Shown here: positions 47,287 through 58,400 of the stretch, piece by piece
Layout: each line of letters starts with the position of its first letter
Numbering within the stretch: the first letter of the stretch is position 1
Assembly (NCBI GenBank): GCA_013399695.1
Contig: VXAU01003998.1
Span: 2,594,409 to 2,658,408 of the forward strand
Direction of reading: 5' to 3'
Length of the DNA stretch: 64,000 nt
Source of the DNA: Formicarius rufipectus
Lineage: Eukaryota; Chordata; Aves; Passeriformes; Formicariidae
Notes under the pieces: model-generated
What the model saw: the letters and a program-made list of their open reading frames with translations, nothing else
Databases searched by the model: none
What the model was told of the DNA's origin: nothing
Translations under genes and position numbers: made by a program

Positions 47287-49870
47287 CTGGGGGGAACAGA
47301 AGAAAGAGGGTCAGTGGGAGGGGGCTTGCTGCAGTGGGGAACCTGCTCAGCCTTGGGAGCTGCAGGGAAACCCACCTGGATTTGACTGAAAGGCACCTCA
47401 AAAACAAACATTTCATTGAAGTAAGGGCTTAAGGTGTTTTTCTTCACACTCGTCTTCTTCTTCTTCCATTTCCTCCTGTTCAGGATGAGATGTATCTTGA
47501 CAAAAGGATCTGATGAGAGAAAGGACACAGCTATCACAAGCAACAATTTTTGACTGAAGAGTTCAGCCATGAAACAGCTTCCCAGAGCCATTCCCAAGCA
47601 GAGCATGCCATTCCACTTGTCACTCCTCATGGTGAGCCAGCCACCCCAGAGTTCACCTCCTCCTACTACAAGCTCCCTGTACAATACAGCCACAACATCT
47701 CCTACTGGAAGATACCTCCAGCTCTGCACAAAGTTGGAGTATCTGTTCTGAGAAAGGCTGGAAGCAAGCCAAGGTCTGGGTATGGTGGTGAGAGCAGGAA
47801 GCAGGTCTTAACACCAAGAACTTTCAAGGCTTTGCAGTTCTTGGTACCATCATTAAGGCCTAGGCAGGACTAGAAAGAACTGAGCATATACAGCCCCTGC
47901 TGACCTGAGAGCCCATGAGAGTCCATCCGCTTCAGCTTCCTGGCTTCCAGGATGAGCACTGTCAGCTTGCCAGTGCTGGGGACATAGCGCAGTGAGAAGC
48001 AGATCTCACCCAGCTGCTCTTCCTGATGGAGAGAGGCCAACATTTAGTACCAGGCAGAGGAGCCAGCTCACCTGGGGTTATAGCACCAGGCCCCAGGTTT
48101 CTTGAGTCTCCACCACTCTCAGGCTTGCCCCAAAGGGCCTGCTTCTTGAGATGGTGGCAAGAGAAGCAACAGTGCATCCTGCCTAGCCGTTTCCCACCCA
48201 ACAGGACCAACCTCCACTTTACAGGCCACTGCCAGTTCACTCCACTGTTCGATGACATGCTGCAGGTTGACACTGGCCAGGGGCAGACGGACCTCACCAA
48301 TGATGTCATGCTTGGCAAAGCGGTTGAAGTCATAAATCTGCATCACCAGTGTGGATTCGGGCACCTCTGCCTGGGGTACCTACAGGAAAGGACCCAAAAG
48401 CCCCGGATTCATTCCTTGGTGGCAGTCCTGCCCCACTGAATGTGGCAGTGGATGTAATAACAGTTATTCCTCTCTGACACTTCCCCATCCTACTTGCACA
48501 AGCATCTTCCTGTCTGGAAAGGTTTTCGCCCAGGAAGCAGTGCCTATGCAACAGTCTTGATGGGACCAAAAGCCATCATTGGCTATAGTGTCCTACCTGG
48601 AAAGTAAAGCTCTCGTTGAAGACGGGGTTAAGGGTCTTGCGGTAAACCTTGGTCTCGTATCTCTTCTTCATATCAGATGTTAGGTAGACGATCACATATG
48701 GATCAGACGTGCCTCCACAGTCCATGGCCTTCAGATCAACTGCCTGCTTCACACCAACTTTCAGCTTGAAAGGAGTGATGCACAAGGTCACCAGGTGGAG
48801 GAAGACAGGGTCAGAAAACTGGGGGCTTAGTGGGAAGCAAGTGAGTGCAACAGTGAAGACACCTTCACACCACGCAGGCATGAGAGCTGGCAGGCTGCAG
48901 GCAGGTGGAAGAGGGTATGTTCCACCTCAGTGGGAAGCAAAGAGGGACCATGCAAGAGCAAAGCTGTTTCCCTGCTGTGCCATGGCCACGAGCATCCCCA
49001 CCTCCTGTGTGCGGAAGTTGTACTCCAGGGAGTACTGCAGCTTTCCTCGATCCATCTGCTCCACTCCCCGCGCCAGGTCCTCCATCTCAGGCTGGACCTG
49101 TGGCAAAGAGCAACACTACCCTCAGGATGTGCTCAGCCATGTCCCCCACCATGTCGTGCTCCCACCATCCTGAGGACTGGACAGTGCAGCAGGAAACCTC
49201 TCAGGGAGGAGGGAGATGGGATTGAGGGGAAAGCAGGACGCACAAGGCCGGATGTGGTTGAGTTGCTGACACTGCAGAAGTTGATTCTCTCCTTCTTCTT
49301 GGGCTTCTTCTTTCCACAGCAGCACCTGATGATGCAGATGAGGAAGAGGAGGAGGAGAATGGCCACTGCCACAGCCACAGCGATGAGTGCCCATTTGGGT
49401 ACTGGTTCGATGTTCGAGGAACAGAGTTGGACAGAACAGTTAAAACCAAGCAACACATAGGGAGTGCATTTAAATCCCTTTCTGCGCTTCAGCATTAAGG
49501 AAGCGTACTTTCAAAATTGCCCCTGTAATCCCAGACAGTTCCCATGCAGGGAGGCTGCAGCTGGAGACCATTTCCCAAACGGGCAGCAAGGATGCCCTGT
49601 GCTTCTGAAGCAGCATGGTACCATTCTGCAGCACTCCCTCCCTGATGGACCCCACTAGAAAAAGGGATTTGGAGAAAGAGAGAAATGGATACACAGCCTC
49701 AGAGTCCAAGAACCCCACCAGATAATGCTGCCTGAGAGAACAGGGCAAGAACTGCTGTACTCACATGGGATTCGGCTAAGCCAGCTGTCCAGGAAGCCCG
49801 GCCAAGCCGTGGTGATGATGCTGGCATGCGGGGAGGTTGTAGTCCTGCCTCTGCGGGCTGCCACTGCCAT
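47053..49870 (-). CDS. SYT8: Synaptotagmin-8 (SYT8), complete
   Basis: SYT8 is a tandem-C2 membrane protein in vesicle trafficking and exocytosis. Eight coding exons were read: 49870-49765, 49401-49244, 49097-49002, 48764-48597, 48379-48212, 48022-47905, 47509-47376 and 47286-47053. They total 393 codons with continuous frame. Order: short N-terminus (1-38), membrane helix about 39-60 (WALIAVAVAVAILLLLFLIC), CCC plus polybasic GKKKPKKKE, linker, C2A (about 105-225), C2B (about 233-375). C2A keeps Asp135, Asp141, Asp193 and Asp201 but has Asn195 in DFN. C2B has Asp266, Asp272, Asp326 and Asp328, with Glu334 at the last position. Placement next to TNNI2 identifies it as SYT8 rather than another paralogue. 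Confidence 0.9.
47376..47509 (-). CDS. SYT8: SYT8 C2B exon 2
   Basis: The exon is 134 bp. It encodes DPFVKIHLILNRRKWKKKKT, then SVKKNTLSPYFNEMFVFEVP. The run KWKKKKT is the C2B polybasic strand used for phosphoinositide and effector binding. Confidence 0.95.
47905..48022 (-). CDS. SYT8: SYT8 C2B exon 1
   Basis: The exon is 118 bp with acceptor CTCTCCATCAG and donor GTCAGC. It encodes EEQLGEICFSLRYVPSTGKL, then TVLILEARKLKRMDSHGLS, with the split G|AT codon giving the Asp of SDPFVK. Confidence 0.94.
48212..48379 (-). CDS. SYT8: SYT8 C2A exon 2
   Basis: The exon is 168 bp, phase 0. It includes LVMQIYDFNRFAKHDIIGE. The loop-3 pattern is D-x-N, where Ca2+-binding synaptotagmins have D-x-D. Confidence 0.95.
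48597..48764 (-). CDS. SYT8: SYT8 C2A exon 1
   Basis: The exon is 168 bp, phase 0, with acceptor CTCCTTTCAAG and donor GTAGGA. It encodes LKVGVKQAVDLKAMD, CGGTSDPYVIVYL and KTLNPVFNESFTFQ. This carries Ca2+-loop 1 Asp135/Asp141 and the family signature TLNPVFNE. Confidence 0.95.
49002..49097 (-). CDS. SYT8: SYT8 linker and first C2A strand exon
   Basis: The exon is 96 bp, phase 0 at both ends, and encodes VQPEMEDLARGVEQ, then MDRGKLQYSLEYNFRTQE. GKLQYSLEY is the first beta strand of C2A. Confidence 0.92.
49244..49401 (-). CDS. SYT8: SYT8 transmembrane exon
   Basis: The acceptor is GAACCAG. The exon encodes the single membrane helix, then IIRCCCGKKKPKKKE, and ends STTSGL. The tri-Cys next to the helix is a likely palmitoylation site and the Lys run is a typical synaptotagmin juxtamembrane anchor. 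The donor GTGCGT is weak; it is chosen because the next exon then starts VQPEMEDL in frame. Confidence 0.88.
49765..49870 (-). CDS. SYT8: SYT8 first coding exon
   Basis: The ATG lies in GCCATGGCAG. The exon encodes MAVAARRGRTTTSPH, then ASIITTAWPGFLDSWLSRIP plus one base, followed by donor GTGAGT. The split codon joins T|TA (Leu) to PKWALIAV, which is what selects this exon and frame. A likely 5'UTR acceptor (TTTTGCCAG) lies about 25 bases upstream of the ATG. Confidence 0.82.
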
Positions 49871-50959
49871 GGCTGGGGTGATCTGGGGACACTGGCAAAA
49901 TTAACAGGGTGGGGATTTCCTTTCCAGTAGCACCTGTGCTGCCCGTGGCCAAGGGCTCTAACGAGAGCAAACACAACGAAAATAAAGAGCCCAGGGTAAG
50001 CACGGTTAGGGCTTGGCCACATTGGCAATGAGGTGTGAAATGGAGCGGGAAGGAGCCGCGGGTAGGGAAGGCTCTGTGCCAGCCGGTCCCTCGCATACAG
50101 CCTTCTAGTTCATATCCTTGCAAGCCTGCTTTCTGAAAGGGCAGAAATCGGGGGGATGAATTCGAGAGTTTTCGGGGGGTGGCTGGGGGGGATGTTGAGA
50201 AGAGGAATCACCTGTCTGTAGGGGACAAAAACTGGGCTGTTTTGTGCTGGCTCCTCCCTGGCCAAGCAGCATAAGCTCCAGGAAAGCCCCATCATTAGCG
50301 AACACCCCTTGTAGGCTGTTTTCCTTTCGCACACAGGGCTGAGGAGTGGAACACTTGGCTCCTGGGCTTGCAGCAGAGCTGGTGCCCTCGCTGCTGGTGA
50401 CAGTGGTGCCACCAGGCTGGGATCACACTGGCTTGAAAACTGTCTGTGATCCCGACCTGGGCACACGGAAACGCTGACATAGCTTAAAAAAAGACTTCAG
50501 ATTTAAAGCAGGATGGTTCTATAGCACTGCTCTCCCCATGGCAAGGCTCTTATTCTAGCATGAGCACTTCCTCATAGCCAAATTCCTTCTGCGTCAGCAG
50601 GAGAGGTGTGCCAGGAGCCGGCTGGGCTGCGTGGTGAGAAGGTCTGCAGCCATCGCAGCGATGGGGTATGTGCCTGTTTGCCTTGGCTTCCCCAGACACC
50701 TGCCCTGCATCAGAGTGGGTCCCTGCTCAAGTAGTCAACACCACCTTGCTCTGCCGGCACTCTGCCCATGTTCTGGCCATCCCAAGGTGCTCCTTGCACA
50801 GGGATTGTCCTGGGGAGAAATCACTTCTTCACTTCCTGCTGCTGAGCCCACAAAGCCAGCAAGAGCCTTTTATTTTTCCAGCAGTGAGCTTTGCTGAATG
50901 TGGGCACAGGGCTGGAAAGATGTCAGAATTGCTGTCATCCCTGTGGCATCATTGCTAGG

Positions 50960-51025
50960 ACAATGAGGTACAGATTAAGTGACTTTGTCCAGGGTCCCCT
51001 GGCATGTCTGTGCCATACCCGAAGC
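50960..51025 (+). mobile_element. Possible ancient amniote repeat fragment
   Basis: The stretch with aatgaggtacagattaagtg and actttgtccagggtc resembles the 'gaggcacagagaggttaagt' / 'gacttgcccaaggtcac' core shared by old MIR/L2-type repeats. It is short and diverged. Confidence 0.4.
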
Positions 51026-52599
51026 ACCACTCAGGTATTTAACAAGTGTTGGGCTGCAGTTTCGGACTGTGGTGAAGAAAGGACACAACAGCACAGCTTA
51101 GCAGGCACCCACCCCACACAGAATTAGGTGGCTCAGTACTTTCTGCCTGCCAAGGGCTGTGTCACATTAGTTTAACATTGGCCCTGGTTTAAAAAATCCT
51201 CATCCCAGCCGTTCAGAATAATCTGAGCAACCATTTTGGGAATGATGGGGACAGCCTTGCTGCAGTCTAAGAGAGGCAGCATATTCTCAGTGGGCAGTCT
51301 GCAAGGGGCATCAAGCAACCATGTTCCTAGAAAAGGGGCTGGAAGACCCCTGATTCTCACTCCCACCCTGTGCTGACTGGATTCCCAAACCCAACTTACC
51401 GACAAGTATCCTTCACAGCTTTGGTCTCCCTTCCCTGATGCGCAGGCTCCAGGTCAAGCCACCATGCGTGGCAGGAGAATGGTGTGGGGCGAGATGAGAC
51501 CCTACCAGGTGCGGAGCCGAGGGTGCAGAAGGGACGGTGACTGCACTGCACAGCCAAAACCGGAAAGTCTGCTTTGCCAGCTCAGGAATCGGGTGGCCTC
51601 AGCACTCTGACAGCCCCACCTCGCCGCTGACCCAAGCACTGTTCATGCAGGCAAAAAGCCAGTGGGGAACTCCCTGCTGGACCAGGAAACAAAACCTGCC
51701 CTCCTGCCTGTGTGAAGCTGACGGGCATCCTTGCCCAGCTCTGTGCACTGGGAAATTCTCTTCTCCAAGTTATTCCTGCTAGGCTGGACTGTATGGTTGC
51801 AGGCTTTTAGCCCAAGGGAATGGACACTTGCATGGGGATGCATGACTGCATCCATCACTGGTGAGCTCTGTACTTGGGGAGCTCAGCTCATTGGCCCATA
51901 GGGCATGCACCACATGAGGGCCTGGGAAATGCTTGTGGCAGTGAGGATGAACAGGAATGCTCTGTTTTAACACTGCAGGGAGGACAAATAGGGCAAGGGG
52001 ATACTACTTGGGTGGCTTCACCCCTCAAATGCCAAGAGGAGGAGCAGCATCAGGCACATAGCCAGCAGCAATTTCAAGGCTATCCCTGTTGCAGTGAATT
52101 TATGCTTGTAGAGTTCTTCCCCTTCTGCCAATTCAGCAAAGTCTGCCCAAAACCTGCCTTATCACCACATAAATTTGGGGGGCTGTCAGAAGCAAGAAGC
52201 AACACTGCCAGTGCCTGATATCTGACACAGTTGTGGGAGGAGATGCCCCACAAACCAGACCTGTCCCAGCTCTGCCCCACAACCCTGGCTCACCAGTCCT
52301 GCCAGATTTTCACATGATCACTAAGGCATTGCTATACGAGGTGCCTATCCCTGGAAAAGGGGTTGGAGCTGCCCCTCAGCGACCCAAAACACAACCCTGC
52401 TCACAAGTGCCCTGCACTCCTGCTGCTCAGAGAAGCATCATCTCCAGGAGCAGAAGATGCGGCAGCAAACCTCTGTGGGGACTTTCTGCTCTAAAGTGGC
52501 AGTCTCAGAGGATGCACAGGAGAAATGCATTATGGGGATGGGGGAAAAGCAAATATGCCAAATAAAACCAGGGAAAGGGTGTCTGCATACGCATGCTAA

Positions 52600-52690
52600 A
52601 AGCTGCGTATATCAGTAGCCTCTTCAACAGGCTGCTAGAGACAACTAGAGATTTAGATCTTAGAAGGAAATTCTTTACGCAGGGGGACTG
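52600..52690 (+). mobile_element. Possible CR1 internal fragment
   Basis: The stretch gagatttagatcttagaagg followed by aaattctttacgcaggggg resembles the CR1 3' region 'ggtttagattggatattagg' plus 'aagaaattctttactgtgag'. Flanks do not extend the match clearly. Confidence 0.4.
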
Positions 52691-53276
52691 CTGCTTGGCC
52701 TTACTGCTGGTGGGTTTGGTTTCCTTTAGCAGGAGCCTGGCTTGGCAGACCACTGCACTGGGTCTTTTTCCAGCAGTGGGGCAGGGACATGGCCTGGCTT
52801 ACATGGCCTGGCTGGGCAAGGGACAAGATGCAGGATGGCAGCAGTCCTGTGTCAGCTTCTTTCCTCCCATCCTTTCCCCATTGCTCCCCTACCACCTCCT
52901 CTGCCCTCATCCTCACCAATTGCACTCTTGAGGAGAAAGGGAGTGTTGAAATAACCTGGCACTGTGAGCCTCACAGAACTGGATTCCAGACAGCTACCCA
53001 GAAAAGCAAGATCCTAGCCCAAAAATCACCCCTGCTCAGGGCAGTGTGTGAGATATGGCTTTCTGAAAAGAAGGGGGAAAGGGACCCAAAAACATTACAG
53101 AAAAATTGTAAATGTGGTGAGCCCCCACTGCACCCTGCCACGCTCTGCACAAGCCTTTGCTCCCTGCGTCCCTGCAACTGCTCTGAGCCACTCTGGCACA
53201 GGTATCCCTATATTTTTGGTCAAAACTACGACCATTATGTATTCAGGGGCTGGAAAATGAGTAGTCTAGAGCCACG

Positions 53277-53589
53277 TTATAAATACTCCAGCTCCAGAAA
53301 TAGCCACCCCGGCAGCGCCTGTGGGCAGTCCACTCTCCCCGGGCACAACCTCCCAGGGAGTTCCAGGAGCTGGAATGGGATTCACCCTCCTCCCCAGGTT
53401 GGCCGCGGCTGTGTCCGTGACCACGCCCGGGTGACCAAAATCCGCCTGTGCAACGCGAGCTGGGAAATGCAGTCGGGCAGGACGCCAACCACCTGGCTGC
53501 CTACAAATCCCAGCACGGCGGCGAGCGGAGCTGCGCCCCATCCCGGCTCCTGCCTGCTTCCTGCCGGCGCCGGGAGGGGGAAATATAAA
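53277..53589 (+). promoter_or_regulatory. Putative core promoter of the cN-I gene
   Basis: TATAAA at 53584-53589 lies in a GC-rich setting, about 75 bases before a donor that would close a short first exon. Upstream are CCACCTGG (an E-box, near 53490) and TTATAAATAC (53277), close to a MEF2 site. These would suit a striated-muscle gene, but the transcription start is inferred. Confidence 0.5.
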
Positions 53590-53613
53590 CAGCGGCATCT
53601 CGGGCAGAGCTGG

Positions 53614-53662
53614 GATGCTGCCGCTGGACAGGCTGTGCTGGGCAGCGGAGGAAGCGCTCCCG
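53614..53662 (+). other. Putative non-coding first exon of the cN-I gene
   Basis: The sequence downstream of the TATA box ends GAAGCGCTCCCG followed by donor GTGAGT. The next exon opens with an acceptor 16 bases before the start codon, so a leader exon is required, and this is the best candidate. The 5' end is approximate. Confidence 0.45.
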
Positions 53663-55367
53663 GTGAGTTTGGGCTCTTCTCTGGGGCAAAATCCTGTCTG
53701 TGTGCGGGGTTGGGGGGGAGGTAACATCTGCCCCAGCTGTGCGATGAGCTGCGGGGAGCGGCAGCACCCGCCCGGAATGCTTTCCTGCGTGTGCGGGTGT
53801 GCGTGTCTGTGCGCAAACAGCGCTGCGGGCAGTCGGGGCACCGAGGTGGAAAGCAGGAGTCAGGCTTGATCTGCGGCGCTCGGAAGAACAGACATTAGAA
53901 GGCGGATTCTCCCACCAGGAAGGGCTGTTCAGCTCCTTTGCCACTTTGCATTTCATTTTGACTTTCAGAAAAGTCCTTGACTGAGATTCTGTCAGAGGAA
54001 AGCTTCTACCGTCTCATCTGGGGGGGTGGTTGTCACCCTCTGCCCTGCTCCCTGGCAGGAGACCCCTTCTCAGCATGGGGTATGGGTGAAGGAAGCAGAG
54101 GGATGCTCAGCTCTCCTGGCTTTCCAGGCACCCCTGGCTGGGGGAGCAGCCTTGCCCAGGACTTGCCACCCCGGGGGCAGTCGGGGAGTGCATATACAAG
54201 CCCTGAGCTCCGCATGGCAAGGTTCTGGCTTCTCATGGCTGATATCAGCCAAGGGTATTGCCTACCAGCCCAGGCAACACTTTGCAGTCCGTGAATAATA
54301 AAAATTAATTAAAGAAAACTGGGGCAAAAGAAAGGTCTCCCTGGAGGCCCTGACTTACCCTTTGCACTGCATGCTGGCTTTGGTCAATGCTTGCACAGCC
54401 CCCCAACCCAGTAATCAGGTGGGCCATGAGTTGGTAAAAGAGGTTTTAACCCCCTTGCTATTCCTAGCAATCCGTGTAGAGCAGTCATTCTTCCTCTGCT
54501 CTCCAGAGAAACTCTGCAGTGTACTTGTGGGAGTTACTGCATGGAAATAACCCCCATGGGATCCCCCTTGGTAGGAATGAGAACAGTTCCCATTCCACAG
54601 GCTTAATCCTAAAGGTCCACTTCTAGCATTGACGAGTGCATAGAAATGGAGTGCACAGCATGGTGGTTACAGAAACCACAGGGACTTGGGCATACAAAAA
54701 TAAATGGAATTTATGATTCAGCTGCCCTCACAGGCACACCCATGTAACTCCCCCAAGACTTTCATCTGCCAGACCTTGGTTAGTACTGAGACCTCCAGTG
54801 TAGGGCCTGGCTGGCTCACAGGGCTGTGGAGGGGCAGATCAGCACCATCAGGGAAGTCCCTGCCTGAAGTCAAGCCCTCACCACTCATTTCTACTTACTC
54901 TGGCCTTTTACAGCTGCAAATGAGCTTCTCAGTGAGCTCATTCATTTGTAGATGCAAATTCACCATTCAAGCAAAAGTGGCAAAAAAGGCAGTAAGGATG
55001 TGAACTAGAAACCTATACATAAGATTTGACCTGTTTTATCCTTTAAAGACAGCATTATTCTGCTGGGAAAATAGCTCCACAACAGTTTTCAGCAGTTCCA
55101 CACAGATAAAAATACTCTTTGAGAAAAATAAAATTAAAACAGTGATCTGTGTTTGAAAAGCCACTTTTCCATCATATTTAATTGTAACTATTAGAACAGT
55201 TTTTCTCAGAGCAGGGCTGCTGTGAGCTGAAGCAGGTTCACTTGGGCCACTCCACGGGGTGGGTAGAATGTCCCCTGTCTCCTTCCACTCTCCCCTTCTC
55301 CAGATTGGCTATATTGTAATCCTGTTGGTTTAATTTTGTTTTTTTTCTTAGAAGCTGAAACCTGAAG

Positions 55368-55412
55368 ATGGCAGAGCCTGAAAGCACAATCACAAACACC
55401 GATGTAAAACAG
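55368..55412 (+). CDS. cN-I coding exon 1
   Basis: An acceptor after a T-rich run (TTTTTTCTTAG) is followed by 16 bases of leader and ATG. The exon encodes MAEPESTITNTDVKQ, then donor GTAAAA. The start is supported by frame continuity into the next exon, but the protein N-terminus is much shorter than in cN-IA. Confidence 0.82.
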
Positions 55413-58400
55413 GTAAAAGGTTGTTCATTACAAAACAAACATCCTGTATTTCTAAACCAGGTTTTGAAATGCCACCACAGGAGCAGACACACCACAAGCC
55501 AGAGCTGTGGTGGCCTAAATTGCTTGTGCCTAGGTGTCAGCAGAAGTGGCCTGTCTCAGTGAGGTCCATGTGATTTCCATATGGGAAGAAGTTGCAGAGC
55601 TGAATGTTCAGTTGCATTGAAAGGGCAGGTACTTTTCCTCACACTTAAATTTTGGAGCAGCCAGGGAGAAAGCAATAGCTTCTGTACATACACAGAGACT
55701 TTATTAGACTGCCCAGAACAGACACAAGTGAAGGGTAAAAGCACCAGTATGTGCAGAGAAACCCAGTAGTGCCCCATTGAGCACAAACGTGATGATAGCT
55801 GTATTGTGCCCACAAACCACAAAATTATGACACACGCCCCTCTGTGTGAGCTGTCCTTGGAGGATGTGGCACTTACTAGACAGGTTAGTTTCACAACTGC
55901 CAGCCCCAGTGCCTGAAGATGAAGATTGGGCTTTGTACTTCTGGCATCAGGAACTGTGACACGTGGGTGATACCTCCAACACCCAGCCCCACCACTCTGT
56001 TTGGTGAAGTCCTGTTACCCCTGCTCATCTGACCTCCATGAGTTTGTTCTCTGCTGTTCCCTAACTTTACTTTCCTCCCTATCCTGCAGAAAGACCCCAG
56101 CAAGGCACTGGTCATTGCCGTGACCACCAGAGCCATCTTCAACCTAGAGGAGGAGCACAAACTCTACCTGGAGAAGGGCAAGGAGGAGTACACAAGGCAC
56201 CAGCAGGCCAACCAGGATAAGCCCCTGCCACCAGGCACAGCTTTTGCCTTCATCCAGGTGAGGCCCACACCTGGCTAGGGGCACATGCAGACCCTTGCAG
56301 GATGGGGTGAAAGCTCAGTTTTCCCAGCTTTAAGTTTCAGCTCCCATCATGGGGTGCAGTTATGCCTGTCCTGGCCTCTTGGCCTCATTGCAAGGCATCA
56401 AGACCTGTACTTCTCACCAGTCCATCTGCCCCCTGGTGAGGAATCCTGCTCCCTGCCCTCCTGACAATGGCTTGTTCACAATGGTGGCTCCATCTGGCTC
56501 TCCATAACATGCCAACCTTGCCATAGCTGACAAATGCAGCACAAACCACTAAATTCAACTGCAGAAGAGCCCCTGCAAAGCCACTGCAGTTGTGCCTCTC
56601 CAAAAGAGTCCCATCTTGTCCTCACAGGCAGTGCAGTATGTCAATGAGAAGATCCTGGAGAGCAACCCATCAGAGAAGGATCTCTTTGACATCCTGGTGC
56701 TCTCCAACAACAGCCCAGAGAGCGGAGTGCGCATCATCAACAGCGCCAAACACTATGGTAGGGGGGCCCCATCCCCGGGAATGCCTGCTTCCCTTGGGAG
56801 GCTGCAAAGCAGATAAGGCACCACCATGGATCATCAGTGGCACATGGAAGGCCAGGGGATTCAAGGGGAAGGGGTTCTCTTGGAAAGAAGCTGAATTCCT
56901 GCCAGCCTCGTACAGCTTGTCCAAGGTGCCAGAGCACACACAGGGTACAGGCTCCTTGGCAGAGCCCAGCTCCCTTCAGCCATATCCTTTGCATCAGGAG
57001 GTCTGGCAGCATTTTTCACAGCCTGGGCATCCTCAGGCACCTACTGAAAAAAAAGCAGTTATTTAAAAACGACCCATAAATCCCAGAGTGCTGTCATGAG
57101 GAAGGTTCATTTAAGGGAGGGATGGAGGAAATATTTAACTGCTCTCCACAGTTTTGTAGGAGCAACACAGCAAGAAGATGTGGCAAGAACGTGGGCAGGT
57201 TCCCCCCACAGCACTGGGAAATTCATTTGCTCTTGCAGCAAAGCATGCCAAACACAGGGAGGGAGTGGGGGGCTGTGAGGGGGATGTTGCTCCATAACAG
57301 ATTTTGCTCACGCCTGACTTGAAGGCCTGGAGATCTCCAAGTTCTGCTTTGTCAGCGATGAAGACTCCACACAGTACCTGAAGTCCCACGGGGTCAAGCT
57401 CTTCCTCTCAGCTGACAGGAGAGATGTCTGCAATGCCCTCCGGAGAGGTGCGTTCTTCTCTCCATCCCACATCCCCAACCCACCACACTTTTCCCAAGCA
57501 GCTCAGTACAAAGAGGCAACACAAGAGCTCGAACTTTCACGGGGGCAAGGGGTGAATGGTGCATGGACTATCAGTACAATCCTGGACAGTTCAGTTTCCT
57601 TGTCTGTCCTTAGCAGTAGCCTGCAAGCACACGAGCATTGCTCAGATGCCTTCATAAGTCACTGAACGCTTTATGCACCACTTTGGCCATAGCTCTACCA
57701 TGGGCTGGTCATCCCCTGCCTGACATTTAAGATTTTCTAACCAAAGATGCAATTCCATGACTGCTCCCTGGATCAATGAGAATGCATCAGTGATTCCCAG
57801 AGCTTTGTAAGGCTGCCATACAAATTTGCTGTCTTGGTACATGCAGAGTTACTGTGTGCTCAGAGACAGATGTAAACACGTTTGACCTATATTGGAGGGA
57901 GTACAGTCTCCTCAACAGCTCTGATGGCCTTCCTGTAAATTCACTTGGGTATGAGCACATCAGCTGGCCACAGTTCTTCAAGGCCAGGAGCAACCCATCT
58001 GCAGCCTGGACTTTCCTTCCTTACACAGCATATTCCTGGAGCCTCCTTGAGAGCATCATTGCTCTGACAAGGGTCTCCCATCCAGGGGCCTGGGTCCTCG
58101 GATGAGGGAAGGCAGGGTGTGGCTTGTAGGAAGAGACCTCTAATTAAGCCAATTACCCCAATCAGTGGCAATGCCAGTCCATATTATTCACAGCACAGAG
58201 TGCTAAGTCTGGGCATTAAAGCCAGACTTGGCAGGGTGAGTGAGCACCAGGAGGAGGGCTGCTCATGCCTTGACAACTGTACACCCTCTCTTAGCTGACC
58301 TCAGCATCTCTCCAGACCTTGGTCTCTGATCAGCAGCACTTCCTTATCCATCCCCATCAAGGCATAACAGAGCCCTGGAAAGGCTGGACTGACTCGTACA

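Larger units (their letters stand above)
49895..53570. other. Region between divergent SYT8 and the cN-I gene
   Basis: The two genes point away from each other across about 3.7 kb. No exon is supported. It contains a possible ancient repeat (50960-51025) and a possible CR1 remnant (52600-52690). The 3' part from 53,200 is GC-rich and promoter-like; a 311-codon open frame from 52,789 into the first exon looks spurious. Confidence 0.55.

Noticed and set aside
52789..53724. Longest open frame in the window (311 codons, plus strand)
   Set aside because: Composition is erratic, it resembles no family, it overlaps the TATA box and leader exon of the cN-I gene, and GC-rich sequence makes long chance frames common.
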